From the NCBI GenBank assembly GCA_035293965.1, contig DATGLW010000120.1, forward strand, positions 1 to 55,441: a stretch of 55,441 nt of DNA, read 5' to 3'. The notes under the pieces were generated by a model. That model saw nothing but the letters and a program-made list of their open reading frames with translations. It was not told the DNA's origin and did not search any database. Positions 40,822 through 48,400 of the stretch are shown piece by piece (within the stretch, counting starts at the first letter, position 1; each line of letters begins with the position of its first letter). The stretch comes from DATGLW01 sp035293965 (GTDB taxonomy: Bacteria; Actinomycetota; Acidimicrobiia; Acidimicrobiales; RAAP-2). Made by a program: the position numbers and the translations under genes.

Positions 40822-41778
40822 TCAGCGGGCCCGGCGGGCCGCCAGGATCGGCAGCTCGTAGCTGGCACCGCGAGCGCGCAGGGGCTTGGCCACCGGCGCC
40901 AGGTAGTAGGCAGCGGCGATCGCCTTGACGAGGCCATGGCCCACCAGCGCTCCAGCGTGGGACCGCAGGCGCGCCAACGATGCCGGCGCGTACAGGTCGG
41001 CCTCGGGCACCACGGTCACCTCGAAGCCCGCCGCGCCCAGCGTGGCGACGAGCACCTCCAGGCGTCGTCGCTCGCCCGGGTCCCTCACGTGCATCTCGCC
41101 GGCGATCGCGCCGATCCGCCGGAGCTGGCGGCACCGGCCGAGCACCTCGTACTCCGCCCCCTCGACGTCGAGCTTCAAGAGGTCGATGGCGCCGAGCTCG
41201 TCGACCAGCTCGTCGAGGGACACGCCTCGCAGCCCGCCGCCGTCACCGCTGCCGCCTCGCAGCTCGTCGCCGGCACCGGCGCCGCCTCGCAGCCCGTCGT
41301 CGGCGCTGCCGCCAGCCGTGCCGCCTCCGCTACCCGCCGCCTGCCCGGGAGGGCCGCCGGCCAGCACCTCTCCCCCGCCGGAATGGCCCCTGGGCCGGAA
41401 GCTGAGCGCGCTGGTCGAGGTGGGCCAGAGGGCGCAGTGGCGTGCGTCGACGTTGCGGGCGTGGTTGCGGTCGACGTTGAGGACGAGCGTGTCGTAGTTG
41501 ACCCGCGAGGCCTCCAACGCCACCACCCGCTCGGCCCACCGCGACGCCTGGAGGCTGAAGATCCCCACGTGGGCCCCGGCGTCCACCACGGTGCCCATGC
41601 CCTCGGCCAACCGGACCCCGCCACGCTCGTAGACACGGTCGAGGATGAGCTCGCGCGACAGGGTGAAGACCTCGTCGTCGGGGCACCAAGCCCGGAGGGG
41701 CCGGTCCCGCTCGTAGAAGGTGAGCGACACCAGGTCTCCCCGGCCGCGTGACACGAGGGGCTTCACCCACGACCGCAA
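40822..41778 (-). CDS. FkbM family SAM-dependent methyltransferase
   Basis: 318 residues. TVVDAGAHVGIFSLQASRW (63-81) is the SAM site, VVALEASRVNYDTLVLNV follows, and LLKLDVEGAEYEVL (201-214) is the FkbM (Methyltransf_21) signature. A Gly/Asp/Arg-rich insertion of about 55 residues (132-186; repeats like LRGGSGDGGG) separates the two halves and is not part of the fold. The substrate is unknown; the family O-methylates sugars and small molecules. TTG 41778 or GTG 41768 are possible starts; neither has a good ribosome site. It interrupts the normally adjacent ylxR-infB pair. Confidence 0.85.
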   Translation of the reverse strand: MRSWVKPLVSRGRGDLVSLTFYERDRPLRAWCPDDEVFTLSRELILDRVYERGGVRLAEGMGTVVDAGAHVGIFSLQASRWAERVVALEASRVNYDTLVLNVDRNHARNVDARHCALWPTSTSALSFRPRGHSGGGEVLAGGPPGQAAGSGGGTAGGSADDGLRGGAGAGDELRGGSGDGGGLRGVSLDELVDELGAIDLLKLDVEGAEYEVLGRCRQLRRIGAIAGEMHVRDPGERRRLEVLVATLGAAGFEVTVVPEADLYAPASLARLRSHAGALVGHGLVKAIAAAYYLAPVAKPLRARGASYELPILAARRAR

Positions 41779-41853
41779 CCGGGCCGTCGCCCAAGACGCA
41801 CGCTGCGCCGTGGCACCTCCCCCGACGTGCCGACTGGAACCGCCAGCACCCTA

Positions 41854-42000
41854 GTTGGAGGGGCCCGGCGCTGCCTGGCCGTCAGTCGGTCCGGCGGGGC
41901 CCGGCGCTGCCTGGCCGTCAGTCGGTCCGGCTGGGCCCGGCGCCTCCTGGCTGCCGGGTCGGTCCGGCTGGGCCCGGCGCCTCCTGGCCGTCGGGTCGGT
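41854..42000. repeat. 36/37-base tandem repeat array at the ylxR 3' end
   Basis: The core GGGCCCGGCGC recurs at 41861, 41897, 41933 and 41970, i.e. units of 36, 36 and 37 bases, with a partial fifth unit beginning near 41998. On the minus strand one frame encodes the collagen-like period TDGQAAPGPAGP. The 37-base units shift the frame of ylxR. Confidence 0.85.
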
Positions 42001-42280
42001 CGGGCTGGCCGGCCACCTGGCACCCGCCACCTGCCGCCCTGAGCTCGAGGCCGAGCCGTTCGAGGGCCCCGGGATCGATGGGACGGCGGAACGCACGGCC
42101 GAAGGAGCCGCGCCGCACCGCCTGCTCGAAGCAGGCCGCCGAGCCGGCGCACAACCAGGCTCCCCGCCCTGGGAGCAAGCGCCCGACCACCGGCTGGCCG
42201 CCGGGGCCCAGCGCGACCCGGACGAGCTCGTCGGCGGGCGCCACCCGGCGACAGCCGATGCACGTCCGCCGCGGCGCTAT
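41918..42280 (-). CDS. ylxR: YlxR family RNA-binding protein, probable ATA start
   Basis: 120 residues if started at ATA 42278-42280. APRRTCIGCRRVAPADELVRVAL with the Cys pair and the later GRGAWLCAGSAACFEQAVRRGSFGRAFRR are the YlxR (DUF448) signatures; YlxR proteins are small nucleoid- or RNA-associated proteins encoded between nusA and infB. No ATG, GTG, TTG or CTG codon in frame lies between the distant ATG 42412, deep inside nusA, and the CIGC motif. The ATA overlaps the nusA TAG (ATAG) and has GGAGGG 6 bases upstream. The C-terminal 30 residues come from the tandem repeats and end prematurely through a frameshift. Confidence 0.8.
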   Translation of the reverse strand: MAPRRTCIGCRRVAPADELVRVALGPGGQPVVGRLLPGRGAWLCAGSAACFEQAVRRGSFGRAFRRPIDPGALERLGLELRAAGGGCQVAGQPDRPDGQEAPGPAGPTRQPGGAGPSRTD

Positions 42281-43503
42281 CCGTCGCCCTCCGCAGCCTC
42301 GGGGGTGGCCGCCACCGGCTGGTCGGGCGGGCCGTCGTGGGCAGCCGGGGCTCCGCCGTCGGGCGTCGCTCCCCCGGGCTCGGCCGGCTGCTCCTCGGCA
42401 GCTTGCGACCATTCCTGCGCCGAGATCACCTCACCGCCCTCGGCCGGCTTCCACACCATCTCGCCCGCTTCGTTCTCGACCCACTCACCCTCTGCCCACT
42501 CCTGGCCGGCGTACCCGGCCTCCTCCTCTTGGAGCTGGGTCTCGCTCTTGATATCGATGCGCCAACCCGTCAGCCGGGCGGCGAGCCGGGCGTTCTGCCC
42601 CTCCTTGCCGATGGCGAGCGACAGCTGGTAGTCGCTGACGATGACCGTGGCCGTGCCGGACTCCTCGTCGAGGCGGACCTCGCGCACCCGGGCCGGGGCC
42701 AGGGCGTTGTGGATGAGCTCGACCGGATCGTCGGAGAACGGCACGACGTCGATCCGCTCCCCGCGCAGCTCGTTGGTGACCATGCGCACGCGCGAGCCCC
42801 TGGCGCCGACGCAGGCGCCCACCGGGTCGACGTTGGGATCGTTGGACCATACGGCGATCTTCGTGCGGTGGCCGGGCTCGCGCGCAGCCGCCTTGATCTC
42901 GACCACCCCCGAGGAGATCTCGGGCACCTCGAGCTCGAAGAGCCGCTTGATCAGGCCCGGATGGGTCCGACTGACCACGATCTGGGGACCCTTGGTGGTC
43001 TTGCGCACCTCCACGATGTAGGCCTTGAGGCGAGCGCCGTGCTCGTAGCGCTCGTAGGAGACCTGCTCGGCCTGGGGGAGCAGCGCCTCGACCTTGCCGA
43101 GGTCGAGGAGGGTGAAGCGGTTGTCGGTCTGCTGGACGATGCCGGTGACGATGTCCCCCTCGCGTCCCGCGTACTCCTCGTACTTCATGTCGCGCTCGAC
43201 CTCACGGATCCGCTGCAGGATGACCTGCTTCGCCGTCTGGGCGGCGATGCGGCCGAAGTCGTGGGGCGTGTCGTCCCACTCGCGCACGACGTTGCCCTCC
43301 TCGTCGAGCTCCTGGCCGTACACGCGGATCTCGCCGGAGTCCGGGTCGATCGTGACGACCGCCTCCTCGGCGGCCCCCGGGCGGCGCTTGTAGGCGGCGA
43401 CCAGCGCGTTGGCCAGCGCGTCGAGCAGCGTCTCGACCGAGATCCCCTTGTCGCGCGCGATCTGGCCCAGAGCGTCGAGGAACTCGAAGTTGGTCTTGCT
43501 CAT
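42277..43503 (-). CDS. nusA: Transcription termination/antitermination factor NusA
   Basis: 408 residues. N-terminal RNA-polymerase-binding domain (FEFLDALGQIARDKGISVETLLDAL, in part), S1 domain (EGDIVTGIVQQTDNRFTLLDLG), two KH domains (VDPVGACVGARGSRVRMVTNEL; LSLAIGKEGQNARLAARLTGW) and an acidic C-tail of about 65 residues. It modulates pausing, termination and antitermination. ATG 43503 overlaps the rimP TGA (ATGA). Its stop overlaps the presumed ylxR ATA. Confidence 0.97.
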   Translation of the reverse strand: MSKTNFEFLDALGQIARDKGISVETLLDALANALVAAYKRRPGAAEEAVVTIDPDSGEIRVYGQELDEEGNVVREWDDTPHDFGRIAAQTAKQVILQRIREVERDMKYEEYAGREGDIVTGIVQQTDNRFTLLDLGKVEALLPQAEQVSYERYEHGARLKAYIVEVRKTTKGPQIVVSRTHPGLIKRLFELEVPEISSGVVEIKAAAREPGHRTKIAVWSNDPNVDPVGACVGARGSRVRMVTNELRGERIDVVPFSDDPVELIHNALAPARVREVRLDEESGTATVIVSDYQLSLAIGKEGQNARLAARLTGWRIDIKSETQLQEEEAGYAGQEWAEGEWVENEAGEMVWKPAEGGEVISAQEWSQAAEEQPAEPGGATPDGGAPAAHDGPPDQPVAATPEAAEGDG

Positions 43504-44072
43504 TGCGTGGTCACCCTCTCTGTCGTGGCGTCGGTGGCCGGCCGAACCTGTGCCCGGGCGCCACCACCGGCACGGGCGCCCCTGCCGGCACGGTGGCGGC
43601 GGCTCGCCGACGCCGGGCGCGCCGGGCCCCATTCGAAGACGGTCCGGGCGCGCTCGATCTCTTCGTACGCCAGTCGTACACGCCCCCCGGGGACCTCGGG
43701 ACCTTCGAGCACCACTTGCTCGTCGTCGGCAGCCGCCAGGCGGCCGGTCATCCGGCGGGCCTCGGCGCCGCCGGGCAGGGTCCGCACGGTCACGGTGGCA
43801 CCGATCGCCCGCCGGAAGTGCGCGGGCGTGCGCAGCGGGCGTTCCAACCCGGGGCTCGTCACCTCGAGCACGTAGCGGCCCTCGAGCGGATCGACGCGGT
43901 CGAGGGCCGCCGAGACGGCCCGGTTGGCCTCGGCCAACGTGTCGAGGTCGACGCCGCCCTGGCGGTCCACGGTCACCCGGATACGGCCGGGCTGGACCTC
44001 GAGGTCGACCAGCTCGAGGCCGGTGGCGTCCAGCAGCGGGGACAGCAGCGCGCCCAGCTCCTCGCTCGCCAC
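43500..44072 (-). CDS. rimP: Ribosome maturation factor RimP
   Basis: 190 residues from GTG 44072, which has AGGAGG at 5 bases; the open frame extends 22 codons further without homology. LLDATGLELVDLEVQPGRIRVTVDR and YVLEVTSPGLERPLRTPAHFRRAIG (in part) are RimP signatures. The C-terminal 40 residues are an Arg/Ala/Gly-rich extension. It acts in 30S assembly. It is first gene of the rimP-nusA-ylxR operon, behind a strong promoter and a leader terminator. Confidence 0.94.
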   Translation of the reverse strand: MASEELGALLSPLLDATGLELVDLEVQPGRIRVTVDRQGGVDLDTLAEANRAVSAALDRVDPLEGRYVLEVTSPGLERPLRTPAHFRRAIGATVTVRTLPGGAEARRMTGRLAAADDEQVVLEGPEVPGGRVRLAYEEIERARTVFEWGPARPASASRRHRAGRGARAGGGARAQVRPATDATTERVTTQ

Positions 44073-44143
44073 CTGCACCTCCTTTCGACCCTCGACTGCT
44101 CCGAGCTCGTTCGCCCCTTCCAGTGATCCGTTCCCCAAAACGA

Positions 44144-44167
44144 AAGCGTGGGCGTCGGCCCACGCTT
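44144..44167 (-). terminator. Intrinsic terminator/attenuator in the rimP-nusA leader
   Basis: On the minus strand AAGCGTGGGC-CGAC-GCCCACGCTT, a perfect 10-bp stem, followed by TCGTTTT. It is the only hairpin in the window with a usable U-rich tail. It lies about 30 bases downstream of the TATAAT promoter and about 70 bases before rimP, so it is inside the operon leader and not only at the proS end. Confidence 0.75.
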
Positions 44168-44203
44168 CGACCAGGTCCTGAACGGCAACCGGACAGCCGC
44201 AGA

Positions 44204-44212
44204 ATTATAGCA
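44204..44212 (-). promoter_or_regulatory. Extended -10 promoter of rimP-nusA
   Basis: TGC-TATAAT on the minus strand (TATAAT at 44204-44209), a consensus extended -10. The predicted start is near 44197. The -35 region is GC-rich and poor, as expected when an extended -10 is used. It lies in the 169-base gap after proS. Confidence 0.75.
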
Positions 44213-44241
44213 ACCGAAGGTCCGTGCGGGGCTGGGCGCGC

Positions 44242-45717
44242 TCAGTACGCCCGGCCGACGACCGCCACGAGCGCGTCGTCGGGCTCTCCCGCCTCGGCCA
44301 GGGAGCCGTCGGGGTGCTGCAGGCAGCGCACGCTCACCGAGTGGGCGCCGAGGAGCTCCTCGCCCTCGGCACCCACCACCGACCAGGGGACCCTGGCGAA
44401 GCCGGTCGCGGCGGCCTCCGCCGCCTCCTGCACCGTCGCCACCTCGGCCGTGCGAGCAGCCAGGAACGCGTCGGCCTCGGCCCGCAGGTCGTCGGCCACC
44501 GTTGCCAGCACCCGTGCCACCTCGGGGACCGCGGCGGCCAGGGGCACGGTCGACTTGGTCCGGGTGTGCCTCGTCACCACCGTCACCCGGCCCTCGGCGA
44601 GGTCGCGCGGCCCGACCTCGACGCGGACCGGCACCCCCTTGAGCTCCCAGTCGATCGAGCGCCGGCCGAAACCGGTGTCGGTGCGGTCGTCGAGGCGGAC
44701 CCGATAGCCGGCCGCCGCGAGATCGGCGGCGAGCGCACCGGCGACCGACAGCACCTCGCCGTCGGGCCGCACCGCCACCACGACCACCTCCAACGGGGCC
44801 AGCGCGGGCGGGAGGCGCAAGCCGAAGTCGTCGCCGTGCGCCATCACCAGGGCCCCGACGAGGCGGGTCGACACGCCCCACGACGTCTGCCACGCGTACT
44901 GCAGCTCGCCCTGCTCGTCGGCGAAGCGGATGTCGAACGCCCGGGAGAAGTTCTGCCCGAGCTCGTGGCTGGTCCCCATCTGCAGGGCCTTGCCGTCGCC
45001 CATCATCGCCTCGCACGCCCAGCTGCGCACGGCCCCGGCGAAGCGCTCGCGAGCAGTCTTGTGGCCGACGAGCACGGGCACGGCCAGCACCTCGAGCATG
45101 GTGGCGCGGTACACGTCGCACAGGATCCGGAGCGCGTACGCGCGCGCCTCGTCCTCGGTCGCGTGGGCCGTGTGCCCCTCCTGCCAGAGGAACTCCGAGG
45201 TCCGCAGGAACAGCCGGGTCCGCATCTCCCAGCGCACGACGTTCACCCACTGGTTCACGAGCAGCGGCAGGTCGCGATGGCTCTGGACCCATTTGGCGAA
45301 GAAGCTGTTGACGACGGTCTCGCTCGTCGGGCGCACGACCACGGGCTCGTCGAGCTGCTTCCCCCCGCCGTGGGTGACCACGGCCAGCTCGGGGCTGAAG
45401 CCCTCGACGTGCTCGGCCTCGAGCCGCAGGTACGACTCGGGGATGAACAGCGGGAAGTAGGCGTTCTGCGCCCCGGCCTCCTTGATCCGCCGGTCGAGCG
45501 CGCCCTGGAGGCGCTCCCAGATGGCGTAGCCCCAGGGGCGGATGACCATGGTGCCGCGCACCGGCCCGTTCTCGGCCAGCTCGGCGCGGGCCACCACCTC
45601 CTGGTACCAGCGCGGGAAGTCGGCAGCACGGCTCGTGAGCGCGCCCTTGGACCCCGCGCCCTGGGGAACCCCGTCCACGGTTCGAGGCGCCCGGTCAGCC
45701 GGCGGGTTCCCGCCCAT
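44242..45717 (-). CDS. proS: Prolyl-tRNA synthetase, archaeal/eukaryote-like type
   Basis: 491 residues. Class II motifs: GTMVIRPWGYAIWERLQ, VVRPTSETVV, RWEMRTRLFLRTSEFLWQEGHTAHA (motif 2, in part) and the terminal LVAVVGRAY, ending in Tyr. It lacks the long INS editing domain of the common bacterial ProRS and matches the shorter archaeal/eukaryote-like type found in some bacteria. ATG 45717 overlaps ispG by 23 bases; a GTG near 45679 (VDGVPQG) is an alternative. The ribosome site is weak, so coupling to ispG is likely. Confidence 0.94.
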   Translation of the reverse strand: MGGNPPADRAPRTVDGVPQGAGSKGALTSRAADFPRWYQEVVARAELAENGPVRGTMVIRPWGYAIWERLQGALDRRIKEAGAQNAYFPLFIPESYLRLEAEHVEGFSPELAVVTHGGGKQLDEPVVVRPTSETVVNSFFAKWVQSHRDLPLLVNQWVNVVRWEMRTRLFLRTSEFLWQEGHTAHATEDEARAYALRILCDVYRATMLEVLAVPVLVGHKTARERFAGAVRSWACEAMMGDGKALQMGTSHELGQNFSRAFDIRFADEQGELQYAWQTSWGVSTRLVGALVMAHGDDFGLRLPPALAPLEVVVVAVRPDGEVLSVAGALAADLAAAGYRVRLDDRTDTGFGRRSIDWELKGVPVRVEVGPRDLAEGRVTVVTRHTRTKSTVPLAAAVPEVARVLATVADDLRAEADAFLAARTAEVATVQEAAEAAATGFARVPWSVVGAEGEELLGAHSVSVRCLQHPDGSLAEAGEPDDALVAVVGRAY

Positions 45718-46933
45718 GGCGGGCTCGGATCTGCGTGACGCGGACCTCGGAGGCGTTGGGGTCGTGCTTCTCGCCGAGCAGCTCCCGGCGGTCCGCCTCG
45801 GCCTCGGCCGCTGCCCCGGCGTCGGCGGCCGCCAGCCTGGCGTCCACTCCCTCGGCGACCAGCTTCTCGGCTTCGTCGACCAGGGCACGGACCATGTCGT
45901 CCTCGGCGACGACCCGCACGATCTGGCCCCGGATGAACAGGTGCCCCTTGCGCTTGCCCGCCGCGATGCCGAGGTCGGCGCTGCGCGCCTCGCCGGGCCC
46001 GTTCACCACGCAGCCCATGACCGCCACCTGGATGGGGAGGTTGCGCCCCTCGAGGGCCGCCTGGGCCTCCTTGGCCACCGCGATCACGTCCACCTCTGCA
46101 CGCCCGCACGACGGGCAGGCGATGAGGTCGAGGCCCTTGCGCTCGCGCAGTCCCATCGCCTCGAGCAGCTGCCGGCCGGCGCGGGCCTCCTCGACCGGAT
46201 CGGCGGTGAGCGAGTACCGGATGGTGTCGCCGATGCCCTCGGCGAGCAGGGTCGCGATGCCGGCCGTGCCCTTCACGAGGCCGGCCGGGGGCGGCCCGGC
46301 CTCGGTGACCCCGAGGTGGAGCGGGTGGTCGAAGGTCTCGGAGGCGAGCCGGTACGCGGCGATCATGAGCGGCACCGAGGACGCCTTCACCGAGATCTTC
46401 ACGTCGGAGAAGCCGACGTCCTCGAAGTAGGCGAGCTCGATGCGCGCGGACTCCACGAGCGCCTCAGGCGTCGGGCCGCCGTGCTTCTTGTAGAGGTCGG
46501 GGTGCAGGGAGCCGGCGTTGACCCCGATGCGGATGGGCACCCCCCGGTCCCGCGCCTCAACAGCCACCTGCTTGATCTCCGACTCCTTGCGCAGGTTGCC
46601 GGGATTGAGCCGCAGCCCGTGGACACCCGCGTCGAGGGCAGCCAGGGCCATCTCGTGGTGGAAGTGCACGTCGGCGACGATGGGGACCGGCGAGCGCGGG
46701 ACGATGCGGGCCAGGCCCTCGGCCGCCGCCGGCTCGTTGCACGTGCAGCGCACGATGTCGGCACCCGCTGCGGCGAGAGCGTAGATCTGGGCGAGGGTGC
46801 CGTCGACGTCGGCCGTCTTGGTGGTCGTCATCGACTGCACCGAGATCGGGGCGCCGCCGCCCACGGCCACGGGACCGACGTGGATCTGGCGCGTCGGGCG
46901 GCGGGGGCCCACGAGCTCGGAGGAGAGTTCCAT
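45695..46933 (-). CDS. ispG: 4-hydroxy-3-methylbut-2-enyl diphosphate synthase (flavodoxin-type)
   Basis: 412 residues. MEP-pathway 4Fe-4S enzyme converting MEcPP to HMBPP. Seen: ISVQSMTTTKTADVDGTLAQI (in part), VADVHFHHEMA, LRLNPGN, and the cluster ligands CPSCGR and VMGCVVNGPGEA, with the conserved E after the Asn-Gly-Pro-Gly. ATG 46933 follows GGAGG closely. The C-terminal 40 residues are Ala/Glu-rich. It shares the window with Dxr of the same pathway. Confidence 0.97.
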   Translation of the reverse strand: MELSSELVGPRRPTRQIHVGPVAVGGGAPISVQSMTTTKTADVDGTLAQIYALAAAGADIVRCTCNEPAAAEGLARIVPRSPVPIVADVHFHHEMALAALDAGVHGLRLNPGNLRKESEIKQVAVEARDRGVPIRIGVNAGSLHPDLYKKHGGPTPEALVESARIELAYFEDVGFSDVKISVKASSVPLMIAAYRLASETFDHPLHLGVTEAGPPPAGLVKGTAGIATLLAEGIGDTIRYSLTADPVEEARAGRQLLEAMGLRERKGLDLIACPSCGRAEVDVIAVAKEAQAALEGRNLPIQVAVMGCVVNGPGEARSADLGIAAGKRKGHLFIRGQIVRVVAEDDMVRALVDEAEKLVAEGVDARLAAADAGAAAEAEADRRELLGEKHDPNASEVRVTQIRARHGREPAG

Positions 46934-47005
46934 GCGCCTCCATTCTGCCCTGTCCGCGGCGGCGCGCGGCACGACCCCCGGCCGTCGGGCCGTCGGGCCG
47001 TCGGG

Positions 47006-48400
47006 TCAGTGCAACGACACCGGATGGGCGATGTCGAGGAACGCGGCCGACAGCACCACGACGAGCAGCACGGCCATGAAGGCGTAGGCCACCGGCAGCA
47101 GCTTGGCTGCGTCGGCTCGGTAGGAGGGGCCGCCCCGGCGGGTGCGCAGACGCTCGTAGAGGGCGATGGCGACGTGGCCCCCGTCGAGGGGGAGCATCGG
47201 CAGCATGTTGACGAGGGCGATCACGATGTTGAGGGCGATCAGGACGTCGATGAAGTACAAGACGCCCTTGTGCTCGGCCTGCACCGCGATCCTCCCGGCC
47301 CCCACCAGGGACATGACACGGTCCGACTGCGCCGGGTTGGCCGCCGCCTTCGCGGCGGCCTGCGAGTCGGTGACCTGGTGGACGAAGGACCCCAGCCCAT
47401 GGGGTGAGAAGACGTGGCCGAGCCCGGCCACGGTGGCCGACGTGGTGCGGGCAACCTGCACCGCAGCGGTGCCGACGGCCCGGAAGGGGCCCTCGGGGGT
47501 GAGCACCGGGTCGACGCTGCTCGAGATGCCGATGATCCCGATGGCAGGCCCGGGTCCGGGCCCGATCGTCTCCGAGCCGTCGGGCAAAAGGTGCCCGGCC
47601 ACCGGGGTGACGGTCAACACGAGCCCGTGGCCGTCGCGCTGGATCATGAGGTGGAGGGGCCGGCCCGGCGAGCGGCGGACGATGGAGCTGAACTGCTCGG
47701 CGGTGGTCACCGCCTTGCCGTCGACTGCCAGCACCGTGTCGCCCGCGTGCAGGCCGGCGGCCTGGGCGGCGTTGGTCGCGTGGCCGGGCCAGTGGACGAA
47801 GCCGGCGATGCGGACGGCCGACGACGTCGGCGCGCCGAAGGCCAGGATGGCCGACCACGCGAGCACGAAGGCGATCAGGAAGTGCATGCCCGACCCGGCG
47901 CAGGCCACGAGGATCCGCTGGTGGAACGGCCGCTGGCGGTACGTCCTGGGCTCGTCGGCCGGGTCGACCTTGTCGAGGTTCGTCATGCCGGGGATCTTCA
48001 CGTAGCCCCCGGCCGGCACCGCCTTGACGCCGTACTCGGTCTCGCCCTTGCGCACCGACCACAGCCGCGGCCCGAACCCGACGAAGTACTCGGTCACCTT
48101 CATGCCGCTCCACTTGGCCGTCGCGAAGTGACCGAGCTCGTGGAGCATGACGATGACCAAGATGGCCACGATGAAGAGCAGCAGGTCCCCCCGGCCGAAG
48201 CCGAGGAACAGGCCGACGACCGCCGCCGTGCCGGCGGCCAGCCGCAGGAGGGCCCGCCGGTCGGTCCCCCCGCCACCCCCCGGCCGGGCCCCCGCCGGCG
48301 GCACAGGGGGCCGAGCGCCCGGCCCCCGGGGCACCGGCGCGCCCGGGACCGCCCCGGTGCGGGCCACGTCGGGGGCCCCGGCGCCCCGCCGAGCGCTCAT
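47006..48400 (-). CDS. rseP: Site-2 intramembrane zinc protease (RseP/Rip1-like, M50)
   Basis: 464 residues. A low-complexity Pro/Ala/Arg-rich N-terminus (1-45) is followed by a first membrane segment and the zinc motif LHELGHF (HExxH) inside it. The PDZ domain is at about 215-290 (AGLHAGDTVLAVDGKAV). The last membrane core has NMLPMLPLDGGH (LDG metal ligand). It cleaves membrane-embedded anti-sigma factors or similar substrates. ATG 48400 overlaps the dxr stop (ATGA). The gene order dxr-rseP-ispG is typical for actinobacteria. Confidence 0.95.
   Translation of the reverse strand: MSARRGAGAPDVARTGAVPGAPVPRGPGARPPVPPAGARPGGGGGTDRRALLRLAAGTAAVVGLFLGFGRGDLLLFIVAILVIVMLHELGHFATAKWSGMKVTEYFVGFGPRLWSVRKGETEYGVKAVPAGGYVKIPGMTNLDKVDPADEPRTYRQRPFHQRILVACAGSGMHFLIAFVLAWSAILAFGAPTSSAVRIAGFVHWPGHATNAAQAAGLHAGDTVLAVDGKAVTTAEQFSSIVRRSPGRPLHLMIQRDGHGLVLTVTPVAGHLLPDGSETIGPGPGPAIGIIGISSSVDPVLTPEGPFRAVGTAAVQVARTTSATVAGLGHVFSPHGLGSFVHQVTDSQAAAKAAANPAQSDRVMSLVGAGRIAVQAEHKGVLYFIDVLIALNIVIALVNMLPMLPLDGGHVAIALYERLRTRRGGPSYRADAAKLLPVAYAFMAVLLVVVLSAAFLDIAHPVSLH

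Noticed and set aside
41763..41854. Short ORF with GGGGGAGG before the FkbM gene
   Set aside because: The GTG lies within the purine-rich tract, too close to act as start, and the peptide is Arg/Gly noise.
41854..42000. 36-base repeats as a CRISPR array
   Set aside because: Units are contiguous with no spacers and no cas genes; they are a coding-type tandem repeat.
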